A program made the position numbers and the translations under genes. Positions 32,592 through 39,910 of a stretch of 54,656 nt of DNA are shown piece after piece (position 1 is the first letter of the stretch; every line of letters starts with the position of its first letter). Below the pieces are notes generated by a model. The model saw nothing but the letters and a program-made list of their open reading frames with translations, ran no database searches and was not told the DNA's origin. Origin of the DNA: Candidatus Gastranaerophilales bacterium (lineage in GTDB: Bacteria > Cyanobacteriota > Vampirovibrionia > Gastranaerophilales > Gastranaerophilaceae); assembly GCA_944323095.1 (NCBI GenBank), contig CALURE010000001.1, forward strand, positions 1-54,656. Reading direction: 5' to 3'.

Positions 32592-33959
32592 TTAAGCCTC
32601 TTTAAATTTTTTTATTCCTTCTTTAATCTCAACAGCATCAACTCCAAGCTGCTCTAATGCCTTCATTGCAAGAGAGTCAGGTTCTGTTGTAAGTGCTAGA
32701 AGCATATGTGAAGATTCTATTTTTTGTTTATTATCTTTTTTGGCTAATTCCCATGCTTTTTCAAGCACTCTTTTGGCACGTTCGGTGAATATTATTTCTC
32801 TGTCGTAATATTCATCCCCGAAGCCTATCATATTTTCTATTACTGTTCTAGCATCTTTAATATTTATTTCAAGTTCTGAAAGCACCTGCCCGCCGATACC
32901 TGTGCCTTCTCCGATTATTCCGAGTAAAAACATTTCTGTTCCGACAACATTTCTCCCGAGACGTCTTGCTTCTTCTTTTGCAAGACGCAGGATTGTTAAG
33001 GTTTCGGGCATTTGTTTTTCTATCGGTTTGATTATTGCATGCGCGAGATCATCGTCCGAAATTTTTAACTCTTTTAAAATTTCATAAGCAATTCCGCGTT
33101 TAGTTTTAAGCATTCCAAGAACTATATGCTCAGGCAGCACAACTGATGAACCTAATTCCTTCGCGGTTTGGAGCGCTGTACTCATTGCCGTAAAGGCATT
33201 CGGGGTGAATATAATTTGACGTCCTTCATATTCAGCTTGTCTTGACTGTATTTTTGCCAGTTTATCTTCAAAATTTTCGCTTGTAACACCGTATTTTGCA
33301 AATATTTGAGTTAATTCGGAATTTTTATCTTCAAGAATTGATGATAAAATCTGTTCTGTACCCAGTATTTCATAATTTGATGTCGAAAGTTTTGCAACTG
33401 CACGTTCAAAGACTTTTGCAGATTCCTCACTGTCAAAAATGTTATCTGTCTCTGTTGATTTGTTGCTTAAGCTGCTATCCTTATTTTCTTCAATTTCCGG
33501 ATGGTAAAGCCGTTTTATCTTTTTTTGAACAAGCTTTTCAAGAAGCAGTTTTGATTTGTATATGTCAAACCCCAGATCTTCAAGGATTTTTACAGTATTT
33601 GATTTTTTATCGGAAATAGCTGAAAGAAATAAATGTTCGTACAAAATAGTCGGATTGCCGGATTTGTTTGCCAGATCAAGTGATTTTTTGAGAATTTCCT
33701 TATATCCTTCGTCAAATGGTAATGTTTCTGCAGTTATTGCAGAGCAGTTTGTATGATTTATGTACTTTTTTATTTCAATTATAAGTTTTTCGCGCGTAAT
33801 ATCATACGACTTAAAAATTTTAAGGGATATTCCTCTGGCTTCATCAAACAGAGCTAGCAAAAGCAATTCCGGAGTAACTTTTTTGGCTCCGATTTTTTTT
33901 GCTGTTTCCTGCGATGAACTTACAACATTTATGGCTTTTTCCGTAAATTTTTCAAACAA
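32592..33959 (-). CDS. Triple Clp-N domain protein without an AAA+ ATPase
   Basis: The 455-residue protein consists of three tandem Clp_N double-repeat modules: about 1-147 (FEKFTEKAINVVSSSQETA, TPELLLLALFDE), 177-310 (GTEQILSSILED, FTPNAFTAMSTALQTAK, LPEHIVLGMLK) and 319-452 (ARRLGRNVVGTEMFLLGIIGEG, FTERAKRVLEKAWELA). The third is close to cyanobacterial ClpC N-domains. There is no Walker A, no M domain and no IGF/LGF loop, so it cannot unfold substrates itself. Clp-N domains bind adaptors and substrates, so this could be a decoy or adaptor for ClpC. It is in an operon with ruvX, DUF1292, tilS and a ClpX-type zinc finger. Confidence 0.85.
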   Translation of the reverse strand: MFEKFTEKAINVVSSSQETAKKIGAKKVTPELLLLALFDEARGISLKIFKSYDITREKLIIEIKKYINHTNCSAITAETLPFDEGYKEILKKSLDLANKSGNPTILYEHLFLSAISDKKSNTVKILEDLGFDIYKSKLLLEKLVQKKIKRLYHPEIEENKDSSLSNKSTETDNIFDSEESAKVFERAVAKLSTSNYEILGTEQILSSILEDKNSELTQIFAKYGVTSENFEDKLAKIQSRQAEYEGRQIIFTPNAFTAMSTALQTAKELGSSVVLPEHIVLGMLKTKRGIAYEILKELKISDDDLAHAIIKPIEKQMPETLTILRLAKEEARRLGRNVVGTEMFLLGIIGEGTGIGGQVLSELEINIKDARTVIENMIGFGDEYYDREIIFTERAKRVLEKAWELAKKDNKQKIESSHMLLALTTEPDSLAMKALEQLGVDAVEIKEGIKKFKEA

Positions 33960-33962
33960 GAT

Positions 33963-34220
33963 TTATTCCTCATCTTCATCCATGTTTTCAACATAATTTG
34001 CGACTTTTTCAAATTCGTCGTCATCATCTATTGTTTCAAAAAGATATTCATCACCGTCTTTTGTTATTCTCATAAGCACAACTTCATCATTATCTTCTTC
34101 TTCTACAGGCAATAGCAGTGCATATTCCTGTTCATCAACTTCAACAATATCAAATAATTCGAATTTGATTAAATTCCCGTTTTCATCAATTGTTTCAATA
34201 ATTTGATCTTCATTTGCCAT
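33963..34220 (-). CDS. DUF1292 acidic small protein (YrzB-like)
   Basis: The 85-residue very acidic protein has IETIDENGNLIKFELFDIVEVDEQEYALLLP and VVLMRITKDGDEYLFETI, the core of DUF1292. In Firmicutes such a gene (yrzB) follows ruvX (yrrK), and the same order is kept here (13 bp from ruvX). Function is unknown. The C-terminus ends in an Asp/Glu run (NMDEDEE). It lies 3 bp before the Clp-N gene. Confidence 0.85.
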   Translation of the reverse strand: MANEDQIIETIDENGNLIKFELFDIVEVDEQEYALLLPVEEEDNDEVVLMRITKDGDEYLFETIDDDDEFEKVANYVENMDEDEE

Positions 34221-34232
34221 AATTTATCCTTT

Positions 34233-34637
34233 CTATTGTTTTCTGTTAAGGTACTGTTCCAGTATAATACAAGCACTTTCAATATCAACCAGACTTTTAT
34301 TTTTTTTAAAGTCTATTTTTTTGTTTCTGAGATTTTCTTCTGCCTGACTTGATGTTAATCTTTCATCTTCAAAAATTATTTCATAACCTTGAATTTTTGA
34401 TGCAAAATCTCTGCAATCCTGAGCCTGTGCTCCTTCTGTTCCGTCCATATTAAAAGGTATGCCTGCTACAATTTTTTTTACATTATTTTCTTTTGCTATT
34501 TTTTGAATTTCTTCGATTGCTTTATCCTGCGGTTCTCTTTGTATGCAGGTAAAGCCGCTGGCAAGCACCAGAAGGTAATCGCTCAATGCGACTCCTATTC
34601 TTTTTGTACCTATATCCAGCGCCATTACTTTATACAT
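34233..34637 (-). CDS. ruvX: Holliday junction resolvase-like pre-16S rRNA nuclease
   Basis: The YqgF/RuvX family trims the 5' end of 16S rRNA and has an RNase H fold. The 134-residue protein has ALDIGTKRIGVALSD at the N-terminus (first catalytic Asp), VKKIVAGIPFNMDGTEG, and YEIIFEDERLTSSQA with the second acidic site. I start at the ATG at 34637, which overlaps the TAA of the upstream gene by one base (TAATG); a longer GTG start at 34649 is less likely. It is 12 bp before the DUF1292 gene. Confidence 0.93.
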   Translation of the reverse strand: MYKVMALDIGTKRIGVALSDYLLVLASGFTCIQREPQDKAIEEIQKIAKENNVKKIVAGIPFNMDGTEGAQAQDCRDFASKIQGYEIIFEDERLTSSQAEENLRNKKIDFKKNKSLVDIESACIILEQYLNRKQ

Positions 34638-36151
34638 TATTTTACCCACATTTTTTCGATTGCAGAGACTTTTTCTGCATTATTTTGTGCAAAGTAGTAT
34701 TCATATATACTTTTTCGTATTATATTTTTAAGAAATTCTCTTGTAAGTTCTTTATCATTATATAAGGAATATAAATTTTGTGCAGCAGTTTCTTCACCTG
34801 CAAGGTGTTTTAATAATGATACATGCAAAATTCTTTCAGTCCATATTTTATATTCTTCATCGTAAAATACTTTTTCAAGATTTTCATCAATAATTTTTTC
34901 ATAATCTTCAGGTGCTGTTTTATTCAGTATCTTTATAAATTCTTCAAATTCATCGCTATAGGAGCTGTTTAAAAACCAGAAATCCGTAAAATCATATTGT
35001 AAAATATTTTCAAAATCTTTTTTTGATAATTGATGAATTTTACAGTTTAAATTTAATTCTTCCGGTTCTATGTCAGCAAGCAGATTTTTCCAGCAGACAT
35101 ATTCATATGGCATATGCTTGCCTGAGAGTTTTTCTGAATTCTGCAATATTGATTTTAAAATCCCCGGCTTAAGCTCTAAAGCCCGCTGTCCTCTGTAAAA
35201 TCTTTCAATAATTGCGTTGCATTCAAATTGTGAGATGTCGTTAAATCCAAAACAGTCTCTCACTCCTTTGTAATCATCAATTACAATAGCGACAAACTGA
35301 ATTCTGCCATACTCATTAATTCTAGAAACTATAACAGCTTGATTGCCATGCCCGTCAGGATAAGTGATGCAAAATTTATACGGCTTTGTATCTTTTAATA
35401 TATTCCGATAAAATTCATGTGAATTATCCTCTCTTATTCCTGAAAGTTTTAGGATAGAAAGATTTTTTTTAACAGACGGAATTAAATTTTCATCAATAAA
35501 ATTAAGGGAATTTTTTAAAGCATGATATGCCAGAGGAGATTTTGAATTCCCAAGAATTTCAAGAGCTTTTTTGCCTGTTTCTGTGTCTGACATTGATAGA
35601 AACACGGGTATAACCATATTGGCAAGCTCATTTTCGCTGTAATCTTCTCCGAGTGATTGGAGCAATATAATCTGATCTTTTTCAGGCAGTGAGTGTAAAA
35701 AATCCAAAAAGTCAATTTGCACCTCAGGATTTGCTATTGCGTTATTTAATATTTTTTTAGTGTCGGAATTTACAAGTTCGTCAGGATTGTCAAGGTACCT
35801 GTCACATTCGTCATAAGTCCAGTTTGTATCAATATCTCTCAGCAAATCAAGTGCAAAAATTTTGGATTGATTTGATGACATATTATTCTTTATAATATTC
35901 CATAAGCGTTCTACAAGCGCATCATGAGAACAGTATCTCAGAAGCAGGAATTTCAAAAGTTCTTTATTCATGCCGTTATTGTTTATTTCTTTAAAAAGCA
36001 GTTTAACAATAACACTTTTGTCATTTTGAGAATCAAGCTTTCTGTAATGAATTTCATAATTTTCAAAATCTTTGACTCCGTTGAGTTTTTGAAATATATT
36101 TGCAATTTCAGCTTTTATTTCAAACGGATTCAAATCAAGTTTATCTGTCAT
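34637..36151 (-). CDS. Helical-repeat (HEAT-like) protein of unknown function
   Basis: The 504-residue protein is mostly alpha-helical. Residues about 60-240 contain repeated helix pairs such as LLKFLLLRYCSHDALVERLW and ALEILGNSKSPLAYHALKNSL, resembling HEAT-type repeats. A beta-containing block follows (YKFCITYPDGHGNQAVIVSR, GRIQFVAIVIDDYKGVRDCFGF), then another helical region. I do not recognise a family. It overlaps the zinc-finger gene by 4 bp (ATGA) and ruvX by 1 bp, so it is firmly in the operon. It may be a protein-protein scaffold. Confidence 0.7.
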   Translation of the reverse strand: MTDKLDLNPFEIKAEIANIFQKLNGVKDFENYEIHYRKLDSQNDKSVIVKLLFKEINNNGMNKELLKFLLLRYCSHDALVERLWNIIKNNMSSNQSKIFALDLLRDIDTNWTYDECDRYLDNPDELVNSDTKKILNNAIANPEVQIDFLDFLHSLPEKDQIILLQSLGEDYSENELANMVIPVFLSMSDTETGKKALEILGNSKSPLAYHALKNSLNFIDENLIPSVKKNLSILKLSGIREDNSHEFYRNILKDTKPYKFCITYPDGHGNQAVIVSRINEYGRIQFVAIVIDDYKGVRDCFGFNDISQFECNAIIERFYRGQRALELKPGILKSILQNSEKLSGKHMPYEYVCWKNLLADIEPEELNLNCKIHQLSKKDFENILQYDFTDFWFLNSSYSDEFEEFIKILNKTAPEDYEKIIDENLEKVFYDEEYKIWTERILHVSLLKHLAGEETAAQNLYSLYNDKELTREFLKNIIRKSIYEYYFAQNNAEKVSAIEKMWVK

Positions 36152-36411
36152 CTGCGTGCTTTCCCCCAGAATGCATCAAGAATCTGCTGCGCTTCTGCAG
36201 AAGGCATCCGGTCATTAAGAATTAAATACTGTACGGCAATCATTGCACATTCCGAACAAATATTGACTCCTGGACCTTGAACCATTTTTAAAACCTGCGT
36301 ATTCGGTCTGCCGCAGAAACTGCAATAAACAAGCCCATCATCTTTTTTATCTTCTTGTTCTGTTGATTTACCCCTTTTAGCTCCTAATTTAATAACTTTA
36401 TCGTCTGACAT
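36148..36411 (-). CDS. Stand-alone ClpX-type C4 zinc-finger protein
   Basis: The 87-residue protein contains a ClpX N-domain-type zinc finger: YCSFCGRPNTQVLKMVQGPG then VNICSECAMIAVQYL, with four Cys in CxxC...CxxC and the GPGV loop of ClpX. No AAA+ domain follows. I start at the ATG at 36411, which has GAGG 6 bp upstream, rather than the ATG at 36450. The ClpX zinc domain dimerises and binds substrates and adaptors. It is the first gene of the operon that also encodes the triple Clp-N protein. Confidence 0.85.
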   Translation of the reverse strand: MSDDKVIKLGAKRGKSTEQEDKKDDGLVYCSFCGRPNTQVLKMVQGPGVNICSECAMIAVQYLILNDRMPSAEAQQILDAFWGKARR

Positions 36412-36455
36412 GTTTACCTCGCATTTTTCTCTATTGTAACTTTTATTCATAAAGT

Positions 36456-36484
36456 TTGCGAAATTTTATAACTTATTTTATAAT
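36456..36484 (+). promoter_or_regulatory. Promoter of the TPR lipoprotein-lgt operon
   Basis: TTGCGA (36456-36461), 17-bp spacer, TATAAT (36479-36484). Leader of about 30 nt with GAGGA before the ATG at 36521. It lies in the divergent gap with the zinc-finger operon. Confidence 0.6.
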
Positions 36485-36520
36485 AAAAATTACAAATATT
36501 TTTATGAGGATAATTGTAGC

Positions 36521-37117
36521 ATGAAAAAAGCTTTTTTACTAGCATGTATCTTGTTAATTTCTGTTTTATCTACAGCCTGTATTAATAATTTTGCTGTTCA
36601 GGAGCTTAATAATAAAGCTAAAGATTTTATGGACAAAGGTGATTATGTTTCGGCAATTGAACGCTTAAAATCAAGTGTTGATCTGGATGGAAGCGTTTTT
36701 GAGACGCGGTATAATCTGGCTGTTGCTTATACGAAAGCTGAGGATTATGCAAATGCTATAAAAAGTTACAATGATGCAATAAAATTAAATCCGAATTTCG
36801 CTGATGCTTATTATTCCCTTGCTGTGTGTGAAGAAAATCTTGCAAAAGACATTATTTCAGGAAATGTTGTTGTTAATGATGATGATACCATCAGTAGGCC
36901 TGAAACTGATGAAAATAAAGTGACGGCAGAAGACAAGCTTGCTGATAAGAAGAAATTACCGGATAATTCGTTAAAAATGGTGACAACATTGTTAACAAAT
37001 GCAATATCTGACTATGGAATTTATCTTGATAAGTCCGGAACATCTGATGATAGAAAATTTGTTGAAGATAAAATTAAAGAACTTCAGCTGCTTCTTGCAG
37101 AAAATACAGTGAAATAA
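36521..37117 (+). CDS. TPR-repeat lipoprotein
   Basis: MKKAFLLACILLISVLSTAC is a lipoprotein signal with lipobox LSTAC, so the mature protein is lipid-anchored at Cys20. Two to three TPR motifs follow (AKDFMDKGDYVSAIERLKSS, FETRYNLAVAYTKAEDYANA, IKSYNDAIKLNPNFADAYYSL), then a charged linker and a C-terminal helix pair. TPR domains bind other proteins, so it may be an envelope assembly or docking factor. It is 4 bp upstream of lgt, the enzyme that lipidates such proteins. Confidence 0.85.
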   Translation: MKKAFLLACILLISVLSTACINNFAVQELNNKAKDFMDKGDYVSAIERLKSSVDLDGSVFETRYNLAVAYTKAEDYANAIKSYNDAIKLNPNFADAYYSLAVCEENLAKDIISGNVVVNDDDTISRPETDENKVTAEDKLADKKKLPDNSLKMVTTLLTNAISDYGIYLDKSGTSDDRKFVEDKIKELQLLLAENTVK

Positions 37118-37121
37118 AATT

Positions 37122-37910
37122 ATGTTTCGTTCGCCGGGAGAAATAGCTTTTAATATATTTGGTATGCCTGTTTATTTTTATGGGATAATTCTTGCTCTTT
37201 CAATATTTATTGGTGTTTATACTGCATATCTTCTATACGGAAAATTTTATGAAAAAAAAGCTGCTGAACGTATAATAGATTTTTCTCCGTTAATTATATT
37301 AATCGGAATTCTCGGCGCAAGATTTTACTATTGTGGGGTAAACTATTCCTATTATTTTAAACACCCTTTAGAAATTTTTTATATTCGTCAGGGCGGTTTG
37401 TCTATTCACGGGATGATAATTGCTGGAATTATCTCTTTATTTGTTTTTTCTAAAATTTATAAAATGTCTTTTTTAAAGCTTTCAGATGTTTTTCTATGTG
37501 CAACAGCTCTGGCTCAGTCTATTGGCAGATGGGGAAATTTCTTTAATTCAGAGGCTTTCGGACTTCCATGCAATCTCCCGTGGAAGCTTTATATTCCACT
37601 TTCTCACAGACCGCTTGAATTCATTAATTTTGAATATTTTCATCCTGCCTTTTTGTATGAAAGTATTCTTGATTTGGTAATATTTTTTATCCTGCTTTCT
37701 TTGTTTAGACCTCTTTCAAAGTATCCGGGATTAATTGCCTGCATTTATCTGATTTTGTATTCAATTGTTAGAATTTGTGTTGAAAGTATCCGTATTGATA
37801 GTGTTTTAAACATTTCAGGTGTTCCTGTTGCGCAGATTGTTTCGATTATTTTATTAGTAACTGCCTGTTTTATGATTGCTTTTATATTGTTACGCAAAAA
37901 ATCCTATTAA
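37122..37910 (+). CDS. lgt: Prolipoprotein diacylglyceryl transferase
   Basis: Transfers diacylglycerol to the lipobox Cys of prolipoproteins at the inner membrane. The 262-residue polytopic protein has GARFYYCGVNY with the conserved Arg, GGLSIHGMIIAG with the catalytic His, and the signature GRWGNFFNSEAFG. The late HPAFLYES motif is typical. About seven membrane helices. Co-transcribed with the TPR lipoprotein gene. Confidence 0.96.
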   Translation: MFRSPGEIAFNIFGMPVYFYGIILALSIFIGVYTAYLLYGKFYEKKAAERIIDFSPLIILIGILGARFYYCGVNYSYYFKHPLEIFYIRQGGLSIHGMIIAGIISLFVFSKIYKMSFLKLSDVFLCATALAQSIGRWGNFFNSEAFGLPCNLPWKLYIPLSHRPLEFINFEYFHPAFLYESILDLVIFFILLSLFRPLSKYPGLIACIYLILYSIVRICVESIRIDSVLNISGVPVAQIVSIILLVTACFMIAFILLRKKSY

Positions 37911-37970
37911 TTTTTCTATATTTTTTTTAATTTTGCAGGGAGTAGGATATAAGGCACATTTTGTTGGGAT

Positions 37971-38134
37971 TTATATACAACTTCACTCTAAATATACTCG
38001 AAGCTAAGATATAATGTCATTACGAATTTGTTTTGGAATCTAATCATAGTAAGACCCTGAAACAACTTCAGAGCCTGCCCTGAATTTATTTCAGGGGTGA
38101 CAATTTTAGCCTTTTTTTAGTGTAAATTGCTATA
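37971..38134. mobile_element. MITE-like element, degenerate copy 3 (opposite orientation)
   Basis: Read on the minus strand it follows copy 1: a TATAGCAATTTACACT left end, GTCACCCCTGAAATAAATTCAG, GCAGGCTCTGAAGTTGTTTCAG, ATTCCAAAACAAATTCGTAATGAC, and an AGAGTGAAGTTGTATATAA right end. The inverted repeats are diverged. It fills the lgt-MFS gap; the remaining bases of that gap hold no other feature except a weak promoter-like TTGATT at 38155. Confidence 0.7.
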
Positions 38135-38190
38135 CATATCCCATTTTGTTACCGTTGATTTTTGTTTATCTTTGAATTTAAATATTCTGT

Positions 38191-39378
38191 ATGAATAATG
38201 ATTTACCTCAAAACAAAAAGGCTCTCTTATGGCTTAGCGGAGCTCATTTTATAAATGATATATATACAGGTGTTTTAAATCCTATTATGCCTTTTATTGC
38301 AGCAAAAATTGGTTTTTCTATGGCTGTTGCTACAATTATTTTAACAATATCTCATATATTTTCTTCTCTATTACAGCCATTGTTTGGATTTTTCGCAGAC
38401 AATATCGTTAAACGTTCGTTTATATTCTGGGGGCTTATTTTGTCTTCACTTTTTATACCGCTTTCTGCAAGAGCAAATAATTCTTTAATTCTTGTTTTAT
38501 TTATTATTTTCGGAAGCATTGGTTCAAGTCTTTTTCATCCGCAGGCACTGGGATTTGTTTCACGTTTTGCAAATTCTTCAAATGCGGCAAAGTCTATGTC
38601 AATTTTTGTTGCAATGGGAACTTTAGGGTATTCTTTCGGTCCTGTTATTTCTTCTGCCATAACCCAATTTTTAGGGATAAATCGCATGTCTTTAATGACC
38701 TTTTTGGGTTTTGTGTGGGCTTTGTTAATGTTTAAATTCGTGCCAAAGCTGTCGCTTTCTGTGAAAATATCATCAAAGCTTGATTTTAAAATTGCTTTTA
38801 AGAGGATTTTATCTAATAGAAAATTAAATATTTTGAATATTATTGCAATGCTTAAAACAATGATTAATTCTTCCTGTTTTATTCTGTTGCCATTTCTGTG
38901 GAAAAATATGGGTTATAAGCCTTTTTATATTGGTTTTGCACTTTTTATGTTTATATTTGCGGGCGGAATCGGTTCTTTAATCAGCAGTGTTGTTGAAAAA
39001 AGAATAGGGGCAGCTAATGTATTTTATATTTCAATGATTTCAACTTTGCCATTAATGGTTTTGTTTGTTTTAACGTATAAAAGTTATTCTGTTCTATCGC
39101 TGGTGATATTTGTAATCATGGGGTTTGTAACAATGATGGCTACACCTGTTACAATGCTTATGGCACAAAATGTTTTGCCCGAATATAAGAGTATAATTTC
39201 AGGTTTTATAAATGGTTTTTCATGGGGAGTTGTTGCAATTGCAATGTCGATGCTCGGGTTCGTTGCCGAAAAATTCGGTATAACAAATGTACTTTTGTTT
39301 GTTGCTGTAATTCCGGCACTTTGTTCGGTGCTTGTGAAGGAATTATTTAAAGATGACCATAAAAATAAATTATGCTAA
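38191..39378 (+). CDS. MFS transporter, fosmidomycin-resistance (Fsr)-like
   Basis: The 395-residue protein has twelve predicted membrane helices. The N-terminus LLWLSGAHFINDIYTGVLNPIMPFI carries the H-x-x-x-D pattern of Fsr-type exporters, followed by a GFFADNIVKRS segment similar to the MFS motif A and the GSIGSSLFHPQALGFVSR block typical of Fsr. It probably exports a small molecule or drug; the substrate is not known. No ribosome site is evident before the ATG; a weak promoter (TTGATT, 18 bp, TAAATA) would leave the mRNA near leaderless. The 3' end overlaps the convergent small gene by 9 bp. Confidence 0.85.
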   Translation: MNNDLPQNKKALLWLSGAHFINDIYTGVLNPIMPFIAAKIGFSMAVATIILTISHIFSSLLQPLFGFFADNIVKRSFIFWGLILSSLFIPLSARANNSLILVLFIIFGSIGSSLFHPQALGFVSRFANSSNAAKSMSIFVAMGTLGYSFGPVISSAITQFLGINRMSLMTFLGFVWALLMFKFVPKLSLSVKISSKLDFKIAFKRILSNRKLNILNIIAMLKTMINSSCFILLPFLWKNMGYKPFYIGFALFMFIFAGGIGSLISSVVEKRIGAANVFYISMISTLPLMVLFVLTYKSYSVLSLVIFVIMGFVTMMATPVTMLMAQNVLPEYKSIISGFINGFSWGVVAIAMSMLGFVAEKFGITNVLLFVAVIPALCSVLVKELFKDDHKNKLC

Positions 39379-39651
39379 AACATTAAGAGATTTTTTTATT
39401 TCGTTATTTTGCTGATGTTTTGATGCCATTTTTTCTTGCAGATAAGCCATTTTAAAAAGTAATTTATTAGTTAGCAAATCAAGACCGAGTTTGTTGTCCA
39501 TTTTATTCAACATGCTTAAATCATGTTCGCCGCCGAATGTATGCGTATTATTAATTGTGTTCCCCAATGTATTTGATGCTTGTATTGATTCAGCTGTAAT
39601 ATTATTCATTGTATTAACAGCATTGAAACGTGAAATTGAAGAAACTAACAT
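39370..39651 (-). CDS. Small hypothetical protein, 93 residues
   Basis: A polar protein: MLVSSISRFNAVNTMNNITA at the N-terminus, a central GNTINNTHTFGGEHDLSML, and a helical KMAYLQEKMASKHQQNNEIK end. The ribosome site GGAGNNNGGAG-like pair precedes the ATG. I do not recognise it; the short, Asn/Met/Gln-rich style is like the small protein at 19800. No signal peptide or membrane segment. Confidence 0.65.
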   Translation of the reverse strand: MLVSSISRFNAVNTMNNITAESIQASNTLGNTINNTHTFGGEHDLSMLNKMDNKLGLDLLTNKLLFKMAYLQEKMASKHQQNNEIKKSLNVLA

Positions 39652-39756
39652 TCCTAACTCCTATCTCCTACCTATATAATAATTTTAATACAACAATTAT
39701 AAAAATCAAGTATTAATTTTTGTAACAATTAGGATAATTTTTGAAAATGGATAATT

Positions 39757-39855
39757 AATATATACTTTATATATATGAGAATATTAAAAGAGAGAGTATT
39801 TATTCCTTCCTTCCTAAGACAAAATTTTTCCCCTTTAAAAGGGGGATTTTTTTTT
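39757..39855 (+). ncRNA. Candidate small RNA with C/T-rich core and intrinsic terminator
   Basis: An AT-rich promoter-like ATATATACTTTATATATA (39757-39775) also occurs upstream of the 54-aa small gene. About 65 bp downstream a hairpin CCCCT...AGGGG followed by nine T (39830-39855) forms a plus-strand terminator, although the only upstream plus-strand gene ends 450 bp earlier. The middle holds TTCCTTCCTTCC, complementary to purine-rich ribosome sites. Any peptide from the ATG at 39775 would run through the terminator. This is a guess from architecture. Confidence 0.35.
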
Positions 39856-39860
39856 GCATA

Positions 39861-39892
39861 AAAAAAAGACCATATAATATGGTCTTTTTTTT
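39861..39892 (-). terminator. Intrinsic terminator of pyk
   Basis: A perfect 14-bp inverted repeat AAAAAAGACCATAT / ATATGGTCTTTTTT forms a hairpin ended by a T run on both strands. It lies 19 bp past the pyk stop and can serve both directions. Confidence 0.85.
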
Positions 39893-39910
39893 ATTCTTGT
39901 TTAATAAAAG

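Noticed and set aside
39775..39861. 28-aa ORF beginning ATG in the candidate sRNA
   Set aside because: No ribosome site, and the frame runs through the intrinsic terminator hairpin and T run.
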